A DNA stretch of 64,000 nucleotides from Crenobacter caeni (GCF_010435965.1 NZ_JAAGAA010000012.1:60412-124411); one strand, 5' to 3'; shown: positions 8,150 to 16,329, numbered from the stretch's first letter. Numbers and translations are program-made. Notes: generated from the sequence alone by a model not told the origin.

Positions 8150-8613
8150 GGCTCGCTCCTGTCGACCATCGGGATCGGACTCGAGCCGCGCATGAAGGTG
8201 GCGACTCCGTGCGCGATCGGCTGCCCAGGGGTTTCCTGCCAGCATACCGCGCGGGTGAACGCGACCTGGCTCGCGAGCCGGTAGCATTCTGCCGTGCAGT
8301 ACACCGGCAGCCCTTGCCGCGCGCCCGACAGGTAGTCGATGCGCAAGTCGAGCGTGGCGATGGTCTCGAAGTCTGGCAGGTGCGCACAGACGGCCAGCGC
8401 ACTGGTGGTGTCGACCAGCGAGGTGATCACCCCGCCGTGCAGCACGCCGGTGGCCGGGTTCCCGACCAACTCGGGCTTCCAGTCGACCACCAGCGTCGGC
8501 TGGCGGCCGTCGGTGCCGTGCCAGCGCATGCCCAGCGTCTCGCAGTGCGGCAAGGAGACGAAGAGTTGGCCCATCGCCTCCAACACCTGCGCGTTGACCG
8601 GTGCCGGCACCAT
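8146..8613 (-). CDS. PaaI-type hotdog-fold thioesterase (first of a pair)
   Basis: A 155-aa hotdog thioesterase with the motif GVLHGGVITSLVDTTS, in which the HGG turn and the Asp of the central helix are the usual catalytic and CoA-binding residues. The strand TLDLRIDYLSGARQGLPVY and the AECYRLASQVAFTRAVCW segment complete the fold. It probably clears acyl-CoA esters such as phenylacetyl-CoA-type or short-chain substrates; specificity cannot be read. Its ATG overlaps the gyrA stop (TAATG) and its own stop overlaps the next thioesterase start (ATGA), so the two hotdog proteins and GyrA are translationally chained, and the pair may form a heteromer. Confidence 0.8.
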   Translation of the reverse strand: MVPAPVNAQVLEAMGQLFVSLPHCETLGMRWHGTDGRQPTLVVDWKPELVGNPATGVLHGGVITSLVDTTSALAVCAHLPDFETIATLDLRIDYLSGARQGLPVYCTAECYRLASQVAFTRAVCWQETPGQPIAHGVATFMRGSSPIPMVDRSEP

Positions 8614-11279
8614 TACGCTTCGCCTTCGGCAGTGCCGTCGTCAGTGTCACCCCCGGCGTCGGCGACCTTCTCCAGGCCGATCAGCTTCTCGCCCTCGTCG
8701 AGGTTGATCAGCTTCACGCCCTGCGCCGTACGGCCGGTCTCGCGCACTTCGGAGACCTGGGTGCGGATCAGCACGCCACCGGTGGTGATCAGCATCACGT
8801 CGTCGCTCTCCTCGACCAGCTTCGCGGCGACCAGCTTGCCGTTGCGCTCGCTGGTATCGATCGCGATCACGCCCTGCGTGCCGCGGCCGGACAGGCGGTA
8901 GTCGCCGACCGGGGTGCGCTTGCCGTAACCGTTTTCGGTCGCGGTGAGCACCTGCTGCGTCGCCTCGTTGGTCACTAGGAGCGAGATCAGCTGCTGGCCT
9001 TCGGCCAGCTTCATGCCGCGCACACCCTTGGACGTGCGGCCCATCGGGCGCACCTTGCTCTGGCTGAAGCGCACCGACTTGCCGGCGTCCGAGAACAGCA
9101 TCACCTCGTCGCCCTCGCCGGCGGCGTCGACGCCTTCGAGCTCCTCGTCGGCCACCACTTCGTCCAGCGCCTCATCCTCGTCGACAAGCGCACCGACTGC
9201 CTTGCCGCGGGTCAGCGCGACCGCGACCAGGTAGTTGCCCTCTTCGAGGTTGATCGCGATGATGCCGGCCGCGCGCGGACGCGAGAAGTCGACCAGCGGG
9301 GTCTTCTTGACGGTGCCGTTGGCGGTGGCCATGAACACGAACTGGTCGTCAGTGAATTCCTTCACCGGCAGCACCGCGTTGATCTTCTCGCCGTCCTGCA
9401 GCGTCAGCACGTTGACCATCGGCTTGCCGCGGCTGGTGCGCCCGCCCTGCGGCAGGTTGTACACCTTGATCCAGTGGCAGCGTCCCAGGCTGGAGAAGCA
9501 CAGCAGGTAGTTGTGCGTATTGGCGACGAACAGCGTCTCGACGAAGTCGTCGTCCTTGGTCGCCGCCGCCAGCTTGCCGCGGCCGCCGCGGCGCTGGCTC
9601 TGGTAGTCGCCGACCGGCTGCGCCTTGATGTAGCCGGCGTGCGAGATGGTGACCACCATGTCCTGCGGGGTGATCAAATCTTCGATATTGATGTCGGCGC
9701 CGAAGGGCTCGATCTCGGAGCGGCGGGCGTCGCCGAACTGCGCCTTGATCGCGCACAGCTCCTCGGAAATGATCGCGCTCACGCGCTCGGCGCGCGACAG
9801 GATGTCGATCAAATCGAGGATCTGCGCCATCACTTCGCGGTACTCGCCGACGATCTTGTCCTGCTCGAGGCCGGTCAGGCGCTGCAGGCGCAAGTCGAGG
9901 ATGGCCTGCGCCTGCGTCTCGGACAGGCGGTAGCCGTCTGCGGACAGGCCGAAGCCTTCGGGCAGCCATTCGGGGCGCGCCATCGTCGCGTCGACGCGCG
10001 AGAGCATCTCCTCGACCAGCTCCGAGCGCCAGGCGCGGACCATCAGGCCGGCTTTCGCCTCGGCCGGCGTCTGCGACGCCTTGATCAGGGCGATGATCTC
10101 GTCGACGTTGGACAGTGCGACGGCCAGGCCTTCGAGCACGTGGCCGCGGTCGCGCGCCTTCTTGAGTTCGTAGATGGTGCGGCGGGTGACGACTTCGCGG
10201 CGGTGGCGCAGGAACTCTTCCAGCACCTGCTTGATGTTCAAGAGGCGCGGCTGTCCGTCGACTAGCGCGACCATATTGATGCCGAAGCTGTCCTGCAGCT
10301 GGGTCAGCTTGAACAGCTGGTTGAGCACCACCTCGGGCATTTCGCCGCGCTTGAGCTCGATCACCATGCGCATGCCGGACTTGTCCGACTCGTCGCGCAG
10401 GTCGGAAATGCCCTCGATCTGCTTCTCGCGCACCAGCTCGCTGATGCGCTCGAGCAGGCGCGCCTTGTTCACCTGGTACGGCAGCTCGTCGACGATGATG
10501 GCCTGGCGGTCGCCCTTGCCGATATCCTCGAAGTGGGTGCGCGCGCGCATGATCACGCGGCCGCGGCCGGTGCGGTAGCCTTCCTTGACGCCGGCGACAC
10601 CGTAGATGATGCCGGCGGTCGGGAAGTCCGGCGCCGGGATGATGTCGATGATCTCGTCGATGCCAAGCTCGCTGTTGGCGAGCAGCGCGAGGCAGGCATC
10701 GACGACTTCGTTCAGGTTGTGCGGCGGGATATTGGTCGCCATGCCCACCGCGATGCCGGAACTACCGTTGATCAGCAGGTTCGGGATCTTGGCCGGCAGC
10801 ACCAGCGGTTCGTGCTCGGAGCCGTCGTAGTTCGGGCCGAAGTCGACCGTTTCCTTCTCGATGTCGGCCAACAGTTCGTGCGCGATGCGCGCCATGCGGA
10901 TTTCGGTGTAACGCATCGCCGCGGCGTTGTCGCCGTCGACCGAACCGAAGTTGCCCTGGCCGTCGACCAGCGGGTAGCGCAAGGAAAAGTCCTGCGCCAT
11001 GCGCACGATGGTGTCGTACACGGCGATGTCGCCGTGCGGGTGGTACTTACCGATCACGTCGCCGACGATACGCGCCGACTTCTTGTACGCACGGTTCCAG
11101 TCGTTGGAGAGCTCGTGCATCGCGAACAGCACACGGCGGTGTACCGGCTTGAGGCCGTCGCGGACGTCCGGCAGGGCGCGCCCCACGATCACGCTCATCG
11201 CGTAATCGAGGTAGGAACGGCGCATCTCCTCTTCCAGGCTGACCGGGATCGTTTCCTTGGCGAAAAGCTGATCTGTCAT
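8613..11279 (-). CDS. gyrA: DNA gyrase subunit A
   Basis: An 888-aa GyrA. The N-terminus carries [21 protein letters not shown], the catalytic tyrosine is Tyr124 in AMRYTEIRM, and the GyrA-box (SQRRGGRGK) begins the DNA-wrapping beta-pinwheel C-terminal domain. An acidic insertion ([26 protein letters not shown]) interrupts the C-terminal domain. The quinolone-resistance region reads [11 protein letters not shown]: Ile85 occupies the position of E. coli Ser83, with the following Asp (E. coli Asp87) intact. GyrA forms the A2B2 gyrase that introduces negative supercoils. The gene starts at 11279 and its stop overlaps the following thioesterase gene. Confidence 0.97.
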   Translation of the reverse strand: MTDQLFAKETIPVSLEEEMRRSYLDYAMSVIVGRALPDVRDGLKPVHRRVLFAMHELSNDWNRAYKKSARIVGDVIGKYHPHGDIAVYDTIVRMAQDFSLRYPLVDGQGNFGSVDGDNAAAMRYTEIRMARIAHELLADIEKETVDFGPNYDGSEHEPLVLPAKIPNLLINGSSGIAVGMATNIPPHNLNEVVDACLALLANSELGIDEIIDIIPAPDFPTAGIIYGVAGVKEGYRTGRGRVIMRARTHFEDIGKGDRQAIIVDELPYQVNKARLLERISELVREKQIEGISDLRDESDKSGMRMVIELKRGEMPEVVLNQLFKLTQLQDSFGINMVALVDGQPRLLNIKQVLEEFLRHRREVVTRRTIYELKKARDRGHVLEGLAVALSNVDEIIALIKASQTPAEAKAGLMVRAWRSELVEEMLSRVDATMARPEWLPEGFGLSADGYRLSETQAQAILDLRLQRLTGLEQDKIVGEYREVMAQILDLIDILSRAERVSAIISEELCAIKAQFGDARRSEIEPFGADINIEDLITPQDMVVTISHAGYIKAQPVGDYQSQRRGGRGKLAAATKDDDFVETLFVANTHNYLLCFSSLGRCHWIKVYNLPQGGRTSRGKPMVNVLTLQDGEKINAVLPVKEFTDDQFVFMATANGTVKKTPLVDFSRPRAAGIIAINLEEGNYLVAVALTRGKAVGALVDEDEALDEVVADEELEGVDAAGEGDEVMLFSDAGKSVRFSQSKVRPMGRTSKGVRGMKLAEGQQLISLLVTNEATQQVLTATENGYGKRTPVGDYRLSGRGTQGVIAIDTSERNGKLVAAKLVEESDDVMLITTGGVLIRTQVSEVRETGRTAQGVKLINLDEGEKLIGLEKVADAGGDTDDGTAEGEA

Positions 11280-11358
11280 GGGTTACGCGCTTGTCTTCTT
11301 TTGATGGCAATAACTCGGGATTCTATCATGCGCAGCCCCCGCCCGCATGGCCTGACAG

Positions 11359-11389
11359 CACAAAGGCCGGCGCATGGCCGGCCTTTGTG
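11359..11389 (-). terminator. Terminator-like hairpin after the ABC permease gene
   Basis: A perfect 13-bp inverted repeat (CACAAAGGCCGGC and its complement) with a five-base loop lies about 20 bp beyond the permease stop codon and before the gyrA promoter. The AAA/TTT inside the stem gives a U-rich 3' arm on either strand. Confidence 0.75.
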
Positions 11390-11406
11390 GCGGATCGCGC
11401 GACGCG

Positions 11407-12150
11407 CTAGCGCCCGGCGATCTGGTAACGCTTCTCCAGCCTCGACAAACCCCAAGCCATCAACATGGTCAGCGCAAGATACATGAAGGAAATGGTCAGG
11501 TAGGGCTCCCAGTAACGCGAGTACACGCCGGCCACCGTGCGCGCGGCAAACGCAAGCTCGGCAAGCCCGATCGCCGAAACCAGCGACGAATCCTTGAGCA
11601 GCATGATCGCCTCGTTGCCCAGCGGCGGCAGCATGCGGCGGAACGCCTGCGGCACCACCACGAAGCGCATCGCCTGCCCGTAGGAGAGGCCCAGCGAGCG
11701 CGCCGCCTCGACCTGGCCCTTGTCGATCGACTGGATGCCCGCACGGAAGATCTCGGTGATGTATGCGCCAGCGTTCAGCGTCAGCGCGAGCAGGCCCGAG
11801 ATGAAGGCACCGTAGTTCTGGCGGATTTCACGGGCGAGGTCGCCGTCGAGCAGCAGGCCGTCGACCGGGTGGATCAGCGTCGGCATCAGCGCGAAGTGCG
11901 CGAGCAGGATCTGCACGAACAAGGGAGTGCCGCGGAAGAAGGTTACGTAGGCCGTCGCCGGCCAGCGCACGAAGAATTCGAGAAAATACTTGGCAAAGCC
12001 GTGCGGGGCGCTCGCCAGACGCGCCATCCCCATAAAGAGACCGATCAGGGTCCCGACGATCACCGCAAAAAACGTGATCACCAACGTCATGATCGCGCCG
12101 TCAACAAAGAGTGGCGCGTACTCGACAATCATTCCCCAGCGTAAATCCAT
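11407..12150 (-). CDS. Polar amino acid ABC transporter permease
   Basis: A 247-aa permease of the HisM/GlnP type with about five membrane segments. The start (MDLRWGMIVEYAPLFVDGAIMT), the GTLIGLFMGMARL helix, FFRGTPLFVQILL and the EAA loop EAARSLGLSYGQAMRFVVVPQAFRRMLPPLGNE near residue 150 are characteristic of polar amino acid uptake permeases. The EAA loop contacts the ATP-binding subunit. The gene lies 60 bp downstream of the solute-binding lipoprotein gene in the same direction. No ATPase gene accompanies the pair here, so the ATP-binding partner must be encoded elsewhere, possibly shared with another transporter. Confidence 0.88.
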   Translation of the reverse strand: MDLRWGMIVEYAPLFVDGAIMTLVITFFAVIVGTLIGLFMGMARLASAPHGFAKYFLEFFVRWPATAYVTFFRGTPLFVQILLAHFALMPTLIHPVDGLLLDGDLAREIRQNYGAFISGLLALTLNAGAYITEIFRAGIQSIDKGQVEAARSLGLSYGQAMRFVVVPQAFRRMLPPLGNEAIMLLKDSSLVSAIGLAELAFAARTVAGVYSRYWEPYLTISFMYLALTMLMAWGLSRLEKRYQIAGR

Positions 12151-12210
12151 CCTCTTCTCCGAGAGTGTTCCGCCCAGCGGCGGGAGCCGCCGGGTCGTCG
12201 TTACAAAAGC

Positions 12211-13023
12211 TTACTTGCTGCCGAAGTACTGCGCGTGGATCTTGTCGTAGGTGCCGTCGGCCTTGATCGCCTGGATACCCTTGTTGAGCTTGTCCAGCAG
12301 TTCCTGGTTACCCTTCTTCACCGCCATGCCGTAAAACTCGGGCTGGAAGCTCTGGGTATCCTCGACCATGCGCAGGTTGGCCTGCGGGTTGTTGGTCACG
12401 TAGTTGGCGACCACGCCGTTGTCGCCGACCACCGCCTGCACGCCGCCGTTCTCGAGCTCCTTGATCGCCAGCGGCAGGCTCTCGAAGCGCTTGATGTCCG
12501 GGCTGGTCTTGCCCAGCAGCTTCTGCACCACTTCGTCGCCGGTGGTGCCGGTCTGCACGGCGACCTTCTTGCCCTTCAGGTCCTGGAACGACTTGATCGC
12601 CTCGCCGCCCTTGCCGGTGGCGATCAGCTGGCGCGCCTCGAAGTACGGCTCGGAAAAGTCCATCGATTGCTTGCGCTCGTCGGTGATCGTCACCGACGAC
12701 ACGATGATGTCGCGGTCGCCCTGGTCGAGCGTCGCGAAGATGCCCTCCCACGGCGTGTTCACCACCTTGACCTTGAAGCCACCCTTGTCGGCGACCGCGT
12801 TGAGCACGTCGACGTCAAAGCCGACCACTTCGCCCTTCTCGTTCTGGTACTCGAACGGCGCGTACGCGGCGTCGGAGCCGACCACGTACACCTTTTCTTC
12901 AGCAGCCGCCTGGGGGGCACTGGCCGCGCCCGGCGTCGCCGCTTCATCTTTCTGTCCGCAGCCTGCCAGCACGAAAACGCCGGCCAGCATGGTCGCCAGC
13001 AAAGTCCTTCTGTTCTGTTTCAT
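12211..13023 (-). CDS. Amino acid ABC transporter solute-binding lipoprotein
   Basis: A 270-aa extracytoplasmic binding protein of the bacterial family 3 type. A lipoprotein signal (MKQNRRTLLATMLAGVFVLAGC) ends in a LAGC lipobox, predicting Cys22 as the lipidated residue. The mature part opens with VVGSDAAYAPFEYQNEKGEVVGFDVD, the classic ligand-binding start of polar amino acid receptors, and keeps DIIVSSVTITDERKQSMDFSEPYF. The start at 13023 is chosen over an upstream in-frame ATG at 13059 because the lipobox signal begins here and AAGGAGA lies upstream. It delivers an amino acid to the adjacent permease. Confidence 0.9.
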   Translation of the reverse strand: MKQNRRTLLATMLAGVFVLAGCGQKDEAATPGAASAPQAAAEEKVYVVGSDAAYAPFEYQNEKGEVVGFDVDVLNAVADKGGFKVKVVNTPWEGIFATLDQGDRDIIVSSVTITDERKQSMDFSEPYFEARQLIATGKGGEAIKSFQDLKGKKVAVQTGTTGDEVVQKLLGKTSPDIKRFESLPLAIKELENGGVQAVVGDNGVVANYVTNNPQANLRMVEDTQSFQPEFYGMAVKKGNQELLDKLNKGIQAIKADGTYDKIHAQYFGSK

Positions 13024-13158
13024 CCCCGGTCTCTCCTTATTGATTGAATAAGCGGCCAACGCAAAGCCCGTGCGGGCTGCGTGTTACTATAACAACCCAC
13101 CGATGCCACAACAATGTATTGGCATTTTTTTTGCAGAATTAAATCCACCCTGAATACC

Positions 13159-13836
13159 ATGTTTTTGCGCAATTTACTGCCAGCCTTCGTCGCACTGACG
13201 CTGGCCATCTCGCCGGCAGCCTACGCCGAAGACGCCCCACTGCCCGGCGACTTCGGCCCCAGCTTCCGTAGCGCGCCCAGCAAGCCGCGCGCTGCAAGCC
13301 CAAGCAACAGCCATGCCACCAAGCTGGACGGCAAGCGCGCGGACACCGGTCGCAAGGCAACCGCCAAGACCGCCCAGCACGCCAAGCAGGCGACCCCCAA
13401 CACCCGCAAGGCCCGCTCGACCAAGGCCGTCAAGGCGCGCCACAGCACCCGCTCCGCCAAGGCCACTAGCAGCAAGCGCGTCCACAAGTCCGGCGTAAAG
13501 GCTAGCCGTACCGGCAACAAGAAGCAGGTCGCGAAGCCGGGCAGCACACGCACGGCCAAGGCCGGCAAGACCCGCCCGAGCACCAGGGAAGCCAAGGCGG
13601 TGCGCGCCAAAAAGGCAGGCAGCCATGTCAAACCGCGCCAGACTGCTTCTGCCAACAAGGTCAAGCACAAAACAAAGGCAGGCAAATCCGTACGCAGCAA
13701 GCAACAGGTCAAGGCCAGAGCCAGCTCGCGCAAGCAAGCCGCCAGGGTGCCCAAGCACACCACCCGCAAGGCACAGGTCAAGACACCCACCAGCAAGAAG
13801 ACCGCCAAGGCCACCCCTACGCGCAAACGGGCGTAA
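13159..13836 (+). CDS. Exported Lys/Arg/Ala/Thr-rich low-complexity protein
   Basis: A 225-aa protein that starts with a Sec signal peptide (MFLRNLLPAFVALTLAISPAAYA, cleavage after AYA predicted) and continues as about 200 residues of highly basic low-complexity sequence built from Lys, Arg, Ala, Thr and Ser, resembling histone H1 tails or nucleoid proteins but with an export signal. No globular domain or cysteine is visible. The role is unknown: binding of DNA, polyphosphate, lipopolysaccharide or peptidoglycan are all possible for such a polycation. A 15-codon upstream extension to 13114 exists but would hide the signal peptide. It lies directly upstream of the tRNA gene, divergent from the binding-protein gene. 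Confidence 0.7.
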   Translation: MFLRNLLPAFVALTLAISPAAYAEDAPLPGDFGPSFRSAPSKPRAASPSNSHATKLDGKRADTGRKATAKTAQHAKQATPNTRKARSTKAVKARHSTRSAKATSSKRVHKSGVKASRTGNKKQVAKPGSTRTAKAGKTRPSTREAKAVRAKKAGSHVKPRQTASANKVKHKTKAGKSVRSKQQVKARASSRKQAARVPKHTTRKAQVKTPTSKKTAKATPTRKRA

Positions 13837-13888
13837 GCAGCATAAGCCTTGCCAGAAGGACGCGCCTTATGCATAATTCGCGTCCTTG

Positions 13889-13964
13889 GCCGGCTTAGCT
13901 CAGTTGGTAGAGCACCTGACTTGTAATCAGGGGGTCGCGAGTTCGAATCCTGCAGCCGGCACCA
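13889..13964 (+). tRNA. tRNA-Thr (anticodon UGU), CCA encoded
   Basis: A 76-nt cloverleaf with a seven-pair acceptor stem (GCCGGCT/AGCCGGC), D arm, anticodon loop CTTGTAA with UGU at 13922-13924, five-base variable loop, T loop TTCGAAT and an encoded CCA end. The T stem as read (GCGAG against CCTGC) has a G-U pair and an A-C mismatch at 52:62. The 3' half from the anticodon stem onward is the attachment site of the adjacent integrative element, so this half of the tRNA is in effect supplied by the element. Confidence 0.95.
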
Positions 13965-13995
13965 GTATCCACGGGGCTTCCAGACATGGAAGCCC
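13919..13995 (+). repeat. attL: 77-bp direct repeat, left copy
   Basis: This 77-bp sequence, running from the anticodon stem of the tRNA-Thr gene to 31 bases past its CCA, is repeated without mismatch at 22162-22238. The two copies are 8243 bp apart. It contains the crossover region used by the tyrosine integrase and rebuilds a full tRNA gene after insertion. Confidence 0.92.
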
Positions 13996-14011
13996 TGTTT
14001 CATTTCTACCA

Positions 14012-14032
14012 CGGTTCAACACCGGTTCAACA
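14012..14032 (+). repeat. Left-end pair of 11-bp arm-type repeats
   Basis: Two copies of CGGTTCAACA start at 14012 and 14023, 11 bp apart and 17 bp inside attL. The same unit occurs four times upstream of the integrase gene, so these are probable integrase arm-binding sites. Confidence 0.6.
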
Positions 14033-14082
14033 TTTTTCCTAAAGCTGCGTAGAGAAAGAGCGCACCACTCGGACGCCAGACG

Positions 14083-14106
14083 CAAAAAACCCGCCACTCG
14101 GGCGGG
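14083..14106 (-). terminator. Terminator closing the element's leftmost operon
   Basis: On the minus strand a CCCGCC/GGCGGG hairpin is followed by six T residues, 22 bp downstream of the 87-aa gene and next to attL. Confidence 0.8.
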
Positions 14107-14127
14107 TCTGTCAGCAGCTGGGCGGCG

Positions 14128-14391
14128 TCAGCGGGCGGTCGCCTGCGCCAAGGCGTGCACCTCGCCGGCAAGGTCGGCCACTAGGTCGAGCACATCGGCC
14201 TGCAATGCGTCGGCCATGCGGAACAGGCCGCTGTCTTGATGCTCGCCACTCAGCAGCGCGGCCAGTGCGCGAAGCTGCCGGGTGCGGCGTAGCAGTGCGT
14301 CGCCGGCCTCCTCGTCCACTACAACAGCCGTGCGGCCTTGCTCGTCCTGGTTGACCCTCAGGCCGAAGTCGAAGTCGTCGCGTGCGCTCAT
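14128..14391 (-). CDS. Unknown 87-aa element protein
   Basis: A small soluble, acidic, helix-rich protein (MSARDDFDFGLRVNQDEQGR...) with no membrane segment, cysteine or motif that I recognise. The central ALLRRTRQLRALAALLSGEHQD and the C-terminal MADALQADVLDLVADLAGEVHALAQ stretches look like amphipathic helices, so it may be a helical-bundle protein. Its start overlaps the stop of the 73-aa gene by ATGA (14388-14391), which supports translation from the same message. It is the last gene before attL, followed by a strong terminator. Confidence 0.65.
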   Translation of the reverse strand: MSARDDFDFGLRVNQDEQGRTAVVVDEEAGDALLRRTRQLRALAALLSGEHQDSGLFRMADALQADVLDLVADLAGEVHALAQATAR

Positions 14392-14609
14392 GCTTCCACC
14401 CCCTTGAGCTCGGCGCGCGGGATCTCGTTGACCGTGTCGCGTGCCTCGCGAATCAAGTGGGCAACCCCGTACAACGCAAGGCTCAGCTCTTTGTTGTCGA
14501 GCGCGTTAAGGTCGGTGTCGCCATCCAGTGCACTACCAAGCGAATCGCAGATGCCTGCAGCCATGCTAAGGATCGTGCTGCACTTGTTGACGTTGTCCAA
14601 TGCGGTCAT
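14388..14609 (-). CDS. Unknown 73-aa element protein
   Basis: A small protein (MTALDNVNKCSTILSMAAGI...) with two predicted helices and a DLNALDNKELSLALYGVAHLIREARDTV region. No family is recognised. The ATG at 14609 is preferred over one 24 bases upstream because GGAG lies eight bases before it. That ribosome binding site is the right arm of an inverted repeat (14617-14637), so translation or transcription may be controlled there. It is coupled to the next gene by an ATGA overlap and follows the TrfB/KorA-like regulator gene. Confidence 0.65.
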   Translation of the reverse strand: MTALDNVNKCSTILSMAAGICDSLGSALDGDTDLNALDNKELSLALYGVAHLIREARDTVNEIPRAELKGVEA

Positions 14610-14616
14610 GCCGAAT

Positions 14617-14637
14617 CTCCATGTAGTTGACATGGAG
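14617..14637. promoter_or_regulatory. Inverted repeat over the ribosome binding site of the 73-aa gene
   Basis: CTCCATG and CATGGAG form a perfect 7-bp inverted repeat with a 7-bp spacer. One arm contains the GGAG that serves the ATG at 14609. It could be an operator for the neighbouring TrfB/KorA-like regulator or an RNA hairpin hiding the ribosome binding site. A second inverted repeat, TTGCGT/ACGCAA (14652-14667), overlaps the stop codon of the regulator gene. Confidence 0.5.
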
Positions 14638-14659
14638 AATGCTACCCTTGCTTGCGTTT

Positions 14660-14869
14660 TTACGCAACTAGTCTAGCGTCCAGCACTAGCTGCAGCGCAC
14701 GGGCAAATTTGTGGTTCGCCCGGCTCACGGTTGACTGAATGAGTCCGCACGACTTGGCGGCAGCGTATACCGTCAGCCCGTCAACCTGGACAAGGCGCAC
14801 GGCCTCGCGTGTCGGGCTATTGGGAAGGCTGAACGCCTCGGCCAGCAGGTCAAATTGTTCGTTGGTCAT
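14660..14869 (-). CDS. TrfB/KorA-like helix-turn-helix regulator
   Basis: A 69-aa protein starting MTNEQFDLLAEAFSLPN, with ATG at 14869 and GGAGA nine bases upstream. The core SPTREAVRLVQVDGLTVYAAAKSCGLIQSTVSRANHKF matches the pattern of the TrfB DNA-binding domain of plasmid regulators such as KorA: a conserved Arg-Glu-Ala helix, a Val-Asp-Gly turn and a helix-turn-helix with a Ser-Thr-Val-Ser recognition helix. Such proteins repress plasmid operons by binding short palindromes. Two inverted repeats lie just downstream, and its own start region borders the element's largest non-coding stretch, so autoregulation is plausible. The upstream in-frame extension to 14956 lacks a ribosome binding site. 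Confidence 0.72.
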   Translation of the reverse strand: MTNEQFDLLAEAFSLPNSPTREAVRLVQVDGLTVYAAAKSCGLIQSTVSRANHKFARALQLVLDARLVA

Positions 14870-15391
14870 GGTTGGTCTCCGCACCGTGTTTGATTGCTTG
14901 CATTCTAGCGCAACCAATGACGTGAAATGATGAACGCACATCATTGCCTGAACCAAGGCCGGAAGCGCGCGCTACAGCGTCGAGGCGATGCCGGCATGCA
15001 CATGGCCGTCCAGTGCGGCGATCTCGCGGCAGGCGTAGATTCCGTGGCCTTGGCGGGCATTGCGCGCACCTTTTTTGTCCACGTTTGTGCAAGGCGAGGG
15101 GAACGGTCGGTTTCCAGCGGGTGTCGGTCAGACTTTCGACCAGCCCCACCACCGATGCCCCACAAACTGAGGTTCTGGCGTAAATCAAATGCCCTCGAAA
15201 GCCTTGCCCAGCGCGGATTTTCGAGCAGTTCCCATTTGATTGTTTGTGGCGCCTGGGATTTTTTCCGCGCATGGGAGGACGAGTGGTCTACATGGGGCGG
15301 CGTCTATGGTTTCACCCGCCCCCCTTATGCCGGCCAGCAGCTGGCAGCAAAAAACCCGCCGTGGCGGGTATGGTGTCGTGCCTGGTCAGCG
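14870..15391 (-). other. 522-bp stretch without a confident gene; large imperfect hairpin
   Basis: No reading frame here is convincing. On the minus strand an open frame (about 15272 to 14850) could encode a basic Cys/Arg-rich peptide, but it overlaps the TrfB-like gene and has no normal start context. The notable feature is a nested inverted repeat: AATCAAATG (15183-15191) pairs with CATTTGATT (15233-15241), and CTCGAAA (15194-15200) with TTTCGAG (15220-15226). A structured regulatory RNA, an operator region or a replication origin would fit; sequence alone does not decide. Confidence 0.4.
15349..15369 (-). terminator. Terminator after the 252-aa gene
   Basis: On the minus strand ACCCGCC/GGCGGGT with a two-base loop is followed by six T residues, about 25 bp past the stop codon at 15392. 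Confidence 0.8.
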
Positions 15392-16150
15392 TCACATCTT
15401 CGCCGGCTCGGTCGTTCTCAGGATCGTACCATCGTTCGTCATGATCCCGATGAAAGCCCCGCTGCGTGCCATGTCGCCAAGCGTGATTCGCGGCAGCTCA
15501 GGAATCGGATTGGCGGCGATGAACGCTTCATTCTCGCAACTCTCGTCAAAGGCGCTAGTGCCGCGCCGTGCGCGCTCGTTGGCGATTTCACGCGTGCGGT
15601 GGCAGTTTCCCGCCAAGTCGTCCACGTATTCGCTCACGTCGCCAGCAGCCAGCGCGATGCGGCGCGCTACCTTGTGCAGCTTGCCGAAGCTCGGCGGGTT
15701 CGGGATCTCGCCGCCGGTCGGGTGCAGCTCGAGCAATGACCAGAAGCGGCCTTGCAGTGTGTTGTCGCGCACGGCCTCAAGCTCGGCGGCCAGGGCATCA
15801 AGGCGCTCGGCAATGCCGTCCACCAGCGCGGCACGCTCGGCCATGCGGTCGGCCAGCTCGGCGGCGATGGCAGCACGCTGGCTTGCATTCGCCTCGCGCT
15901 CGGCGGCGTCAACAGCCTGCAGCAGCCCCTGCTCGCGCACCTCGGCGCGGCCTGCGGCCTTCAGCGCGTCAGCGAGTTGTACCTCCAGCGCGTCGGCGCG
16001 TGCGTCGTTGCCGGCCAGCAATGCGGCGGACAGGTCGTTCTTGAGGCGCTCGACCTCCTGCACGCCGTCTTGCGCCTTGGCGCGCAGCCCTGCCAGTTCG
16101 GCGCGCAGCTCGTCGGCGCGGCTCATGCTCGGTTGGTTCTTCGGTTTCAC
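15392..16150 (-). CDS. Unknown 252-aa coiled-coil element protein
   Basis: The first 125 residues (from SRADELRAELAGLRAKAQDGVQEVERLKNDL onward) are an almost uninterrupted Ala/Glu/Leu/Arg heptad-like helix, a probable coiled coil. The C-terminal 110 residues form a separate, more varied domain with conserved-looking motifs (HPTGGEIPNPPSFGKLH, ISELPRITLGDMARSGAFIGIM is the approximate end region). No family is recognised. Coiled-coil fusions of this kind can be scaffolds, phage-interference proteins or DNA-condensing factors; none is supported specifically. It is coupled to the 60-aa gene by ATGA (16147-16150) and ends at a terminator. Confidence 0.65.
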   Translation of the reverse strand: MKPKNQPSMSRADELRAELAGLRAKAQDGVQEVERLKNDLSAALLAGNDARADALEVQLADALKAAGRAEVREQGLLQAVDAAEREANASQRAAIAAELADRMAERAALVDGIAERLDALAAELEAVRDNTLQGRFWSLLELHPTGGEIPNPPSFGKLHKVARRIALAAGDVSEYVDDLAGNCHRTREIANERARRGTSAFDESCENEAFIAANPIPELPRITLGDMARSGAFIGIMTNDGTILRTTEPAKM

Positions 16151-16329
16151 TTCTTGCCCTCCTGTTTGTTGTTCAGCGCAGCCACTCGTGCGGCCTGCTC
16201 CCTGCGTTTGTCTTTCGCCAGCTCATCGCGGTAACGCGCCTCGATGCCCTCGATCTTGGCGGCGAACAGGCGCATGCCGGTGACTTGCGCGTATTCCCCG
16301 ATCATCTGGCGGTAGTCCTCGCCGATCAT
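16147..16329 (-). CDS. Unknown 60-aa element protein
   Basis: A small charged protein (MIGEDYRQMIGEYAQVTGMR...) ending in a Lys/Arg/Glu-rich helix, DELAKDKRREQAARVAALNNKQEGKK. It overlaps both neighbours by ATGA, so the three genes at 16493, 16329 and 16150 form a translationally coupled unit. No family recognised. Confidence 0.6.
   Translation of the reverse strand: MIGEDYRQMIGEYAQVTGMRLFAAKIEGIEARYRDELAKDKRREQAARVAALNNKQEGKK

Noticed and set aside
14850..15272. Minus-strand open frame of 140 codons in the element's non-coding block
   Set aside because: It overlaps the TrfB-like gene, has no ribosome binding site and its composition (many Arg, Cys, Pro) looks like translated GC-rich DNA. 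Kept only as a possible structured region.
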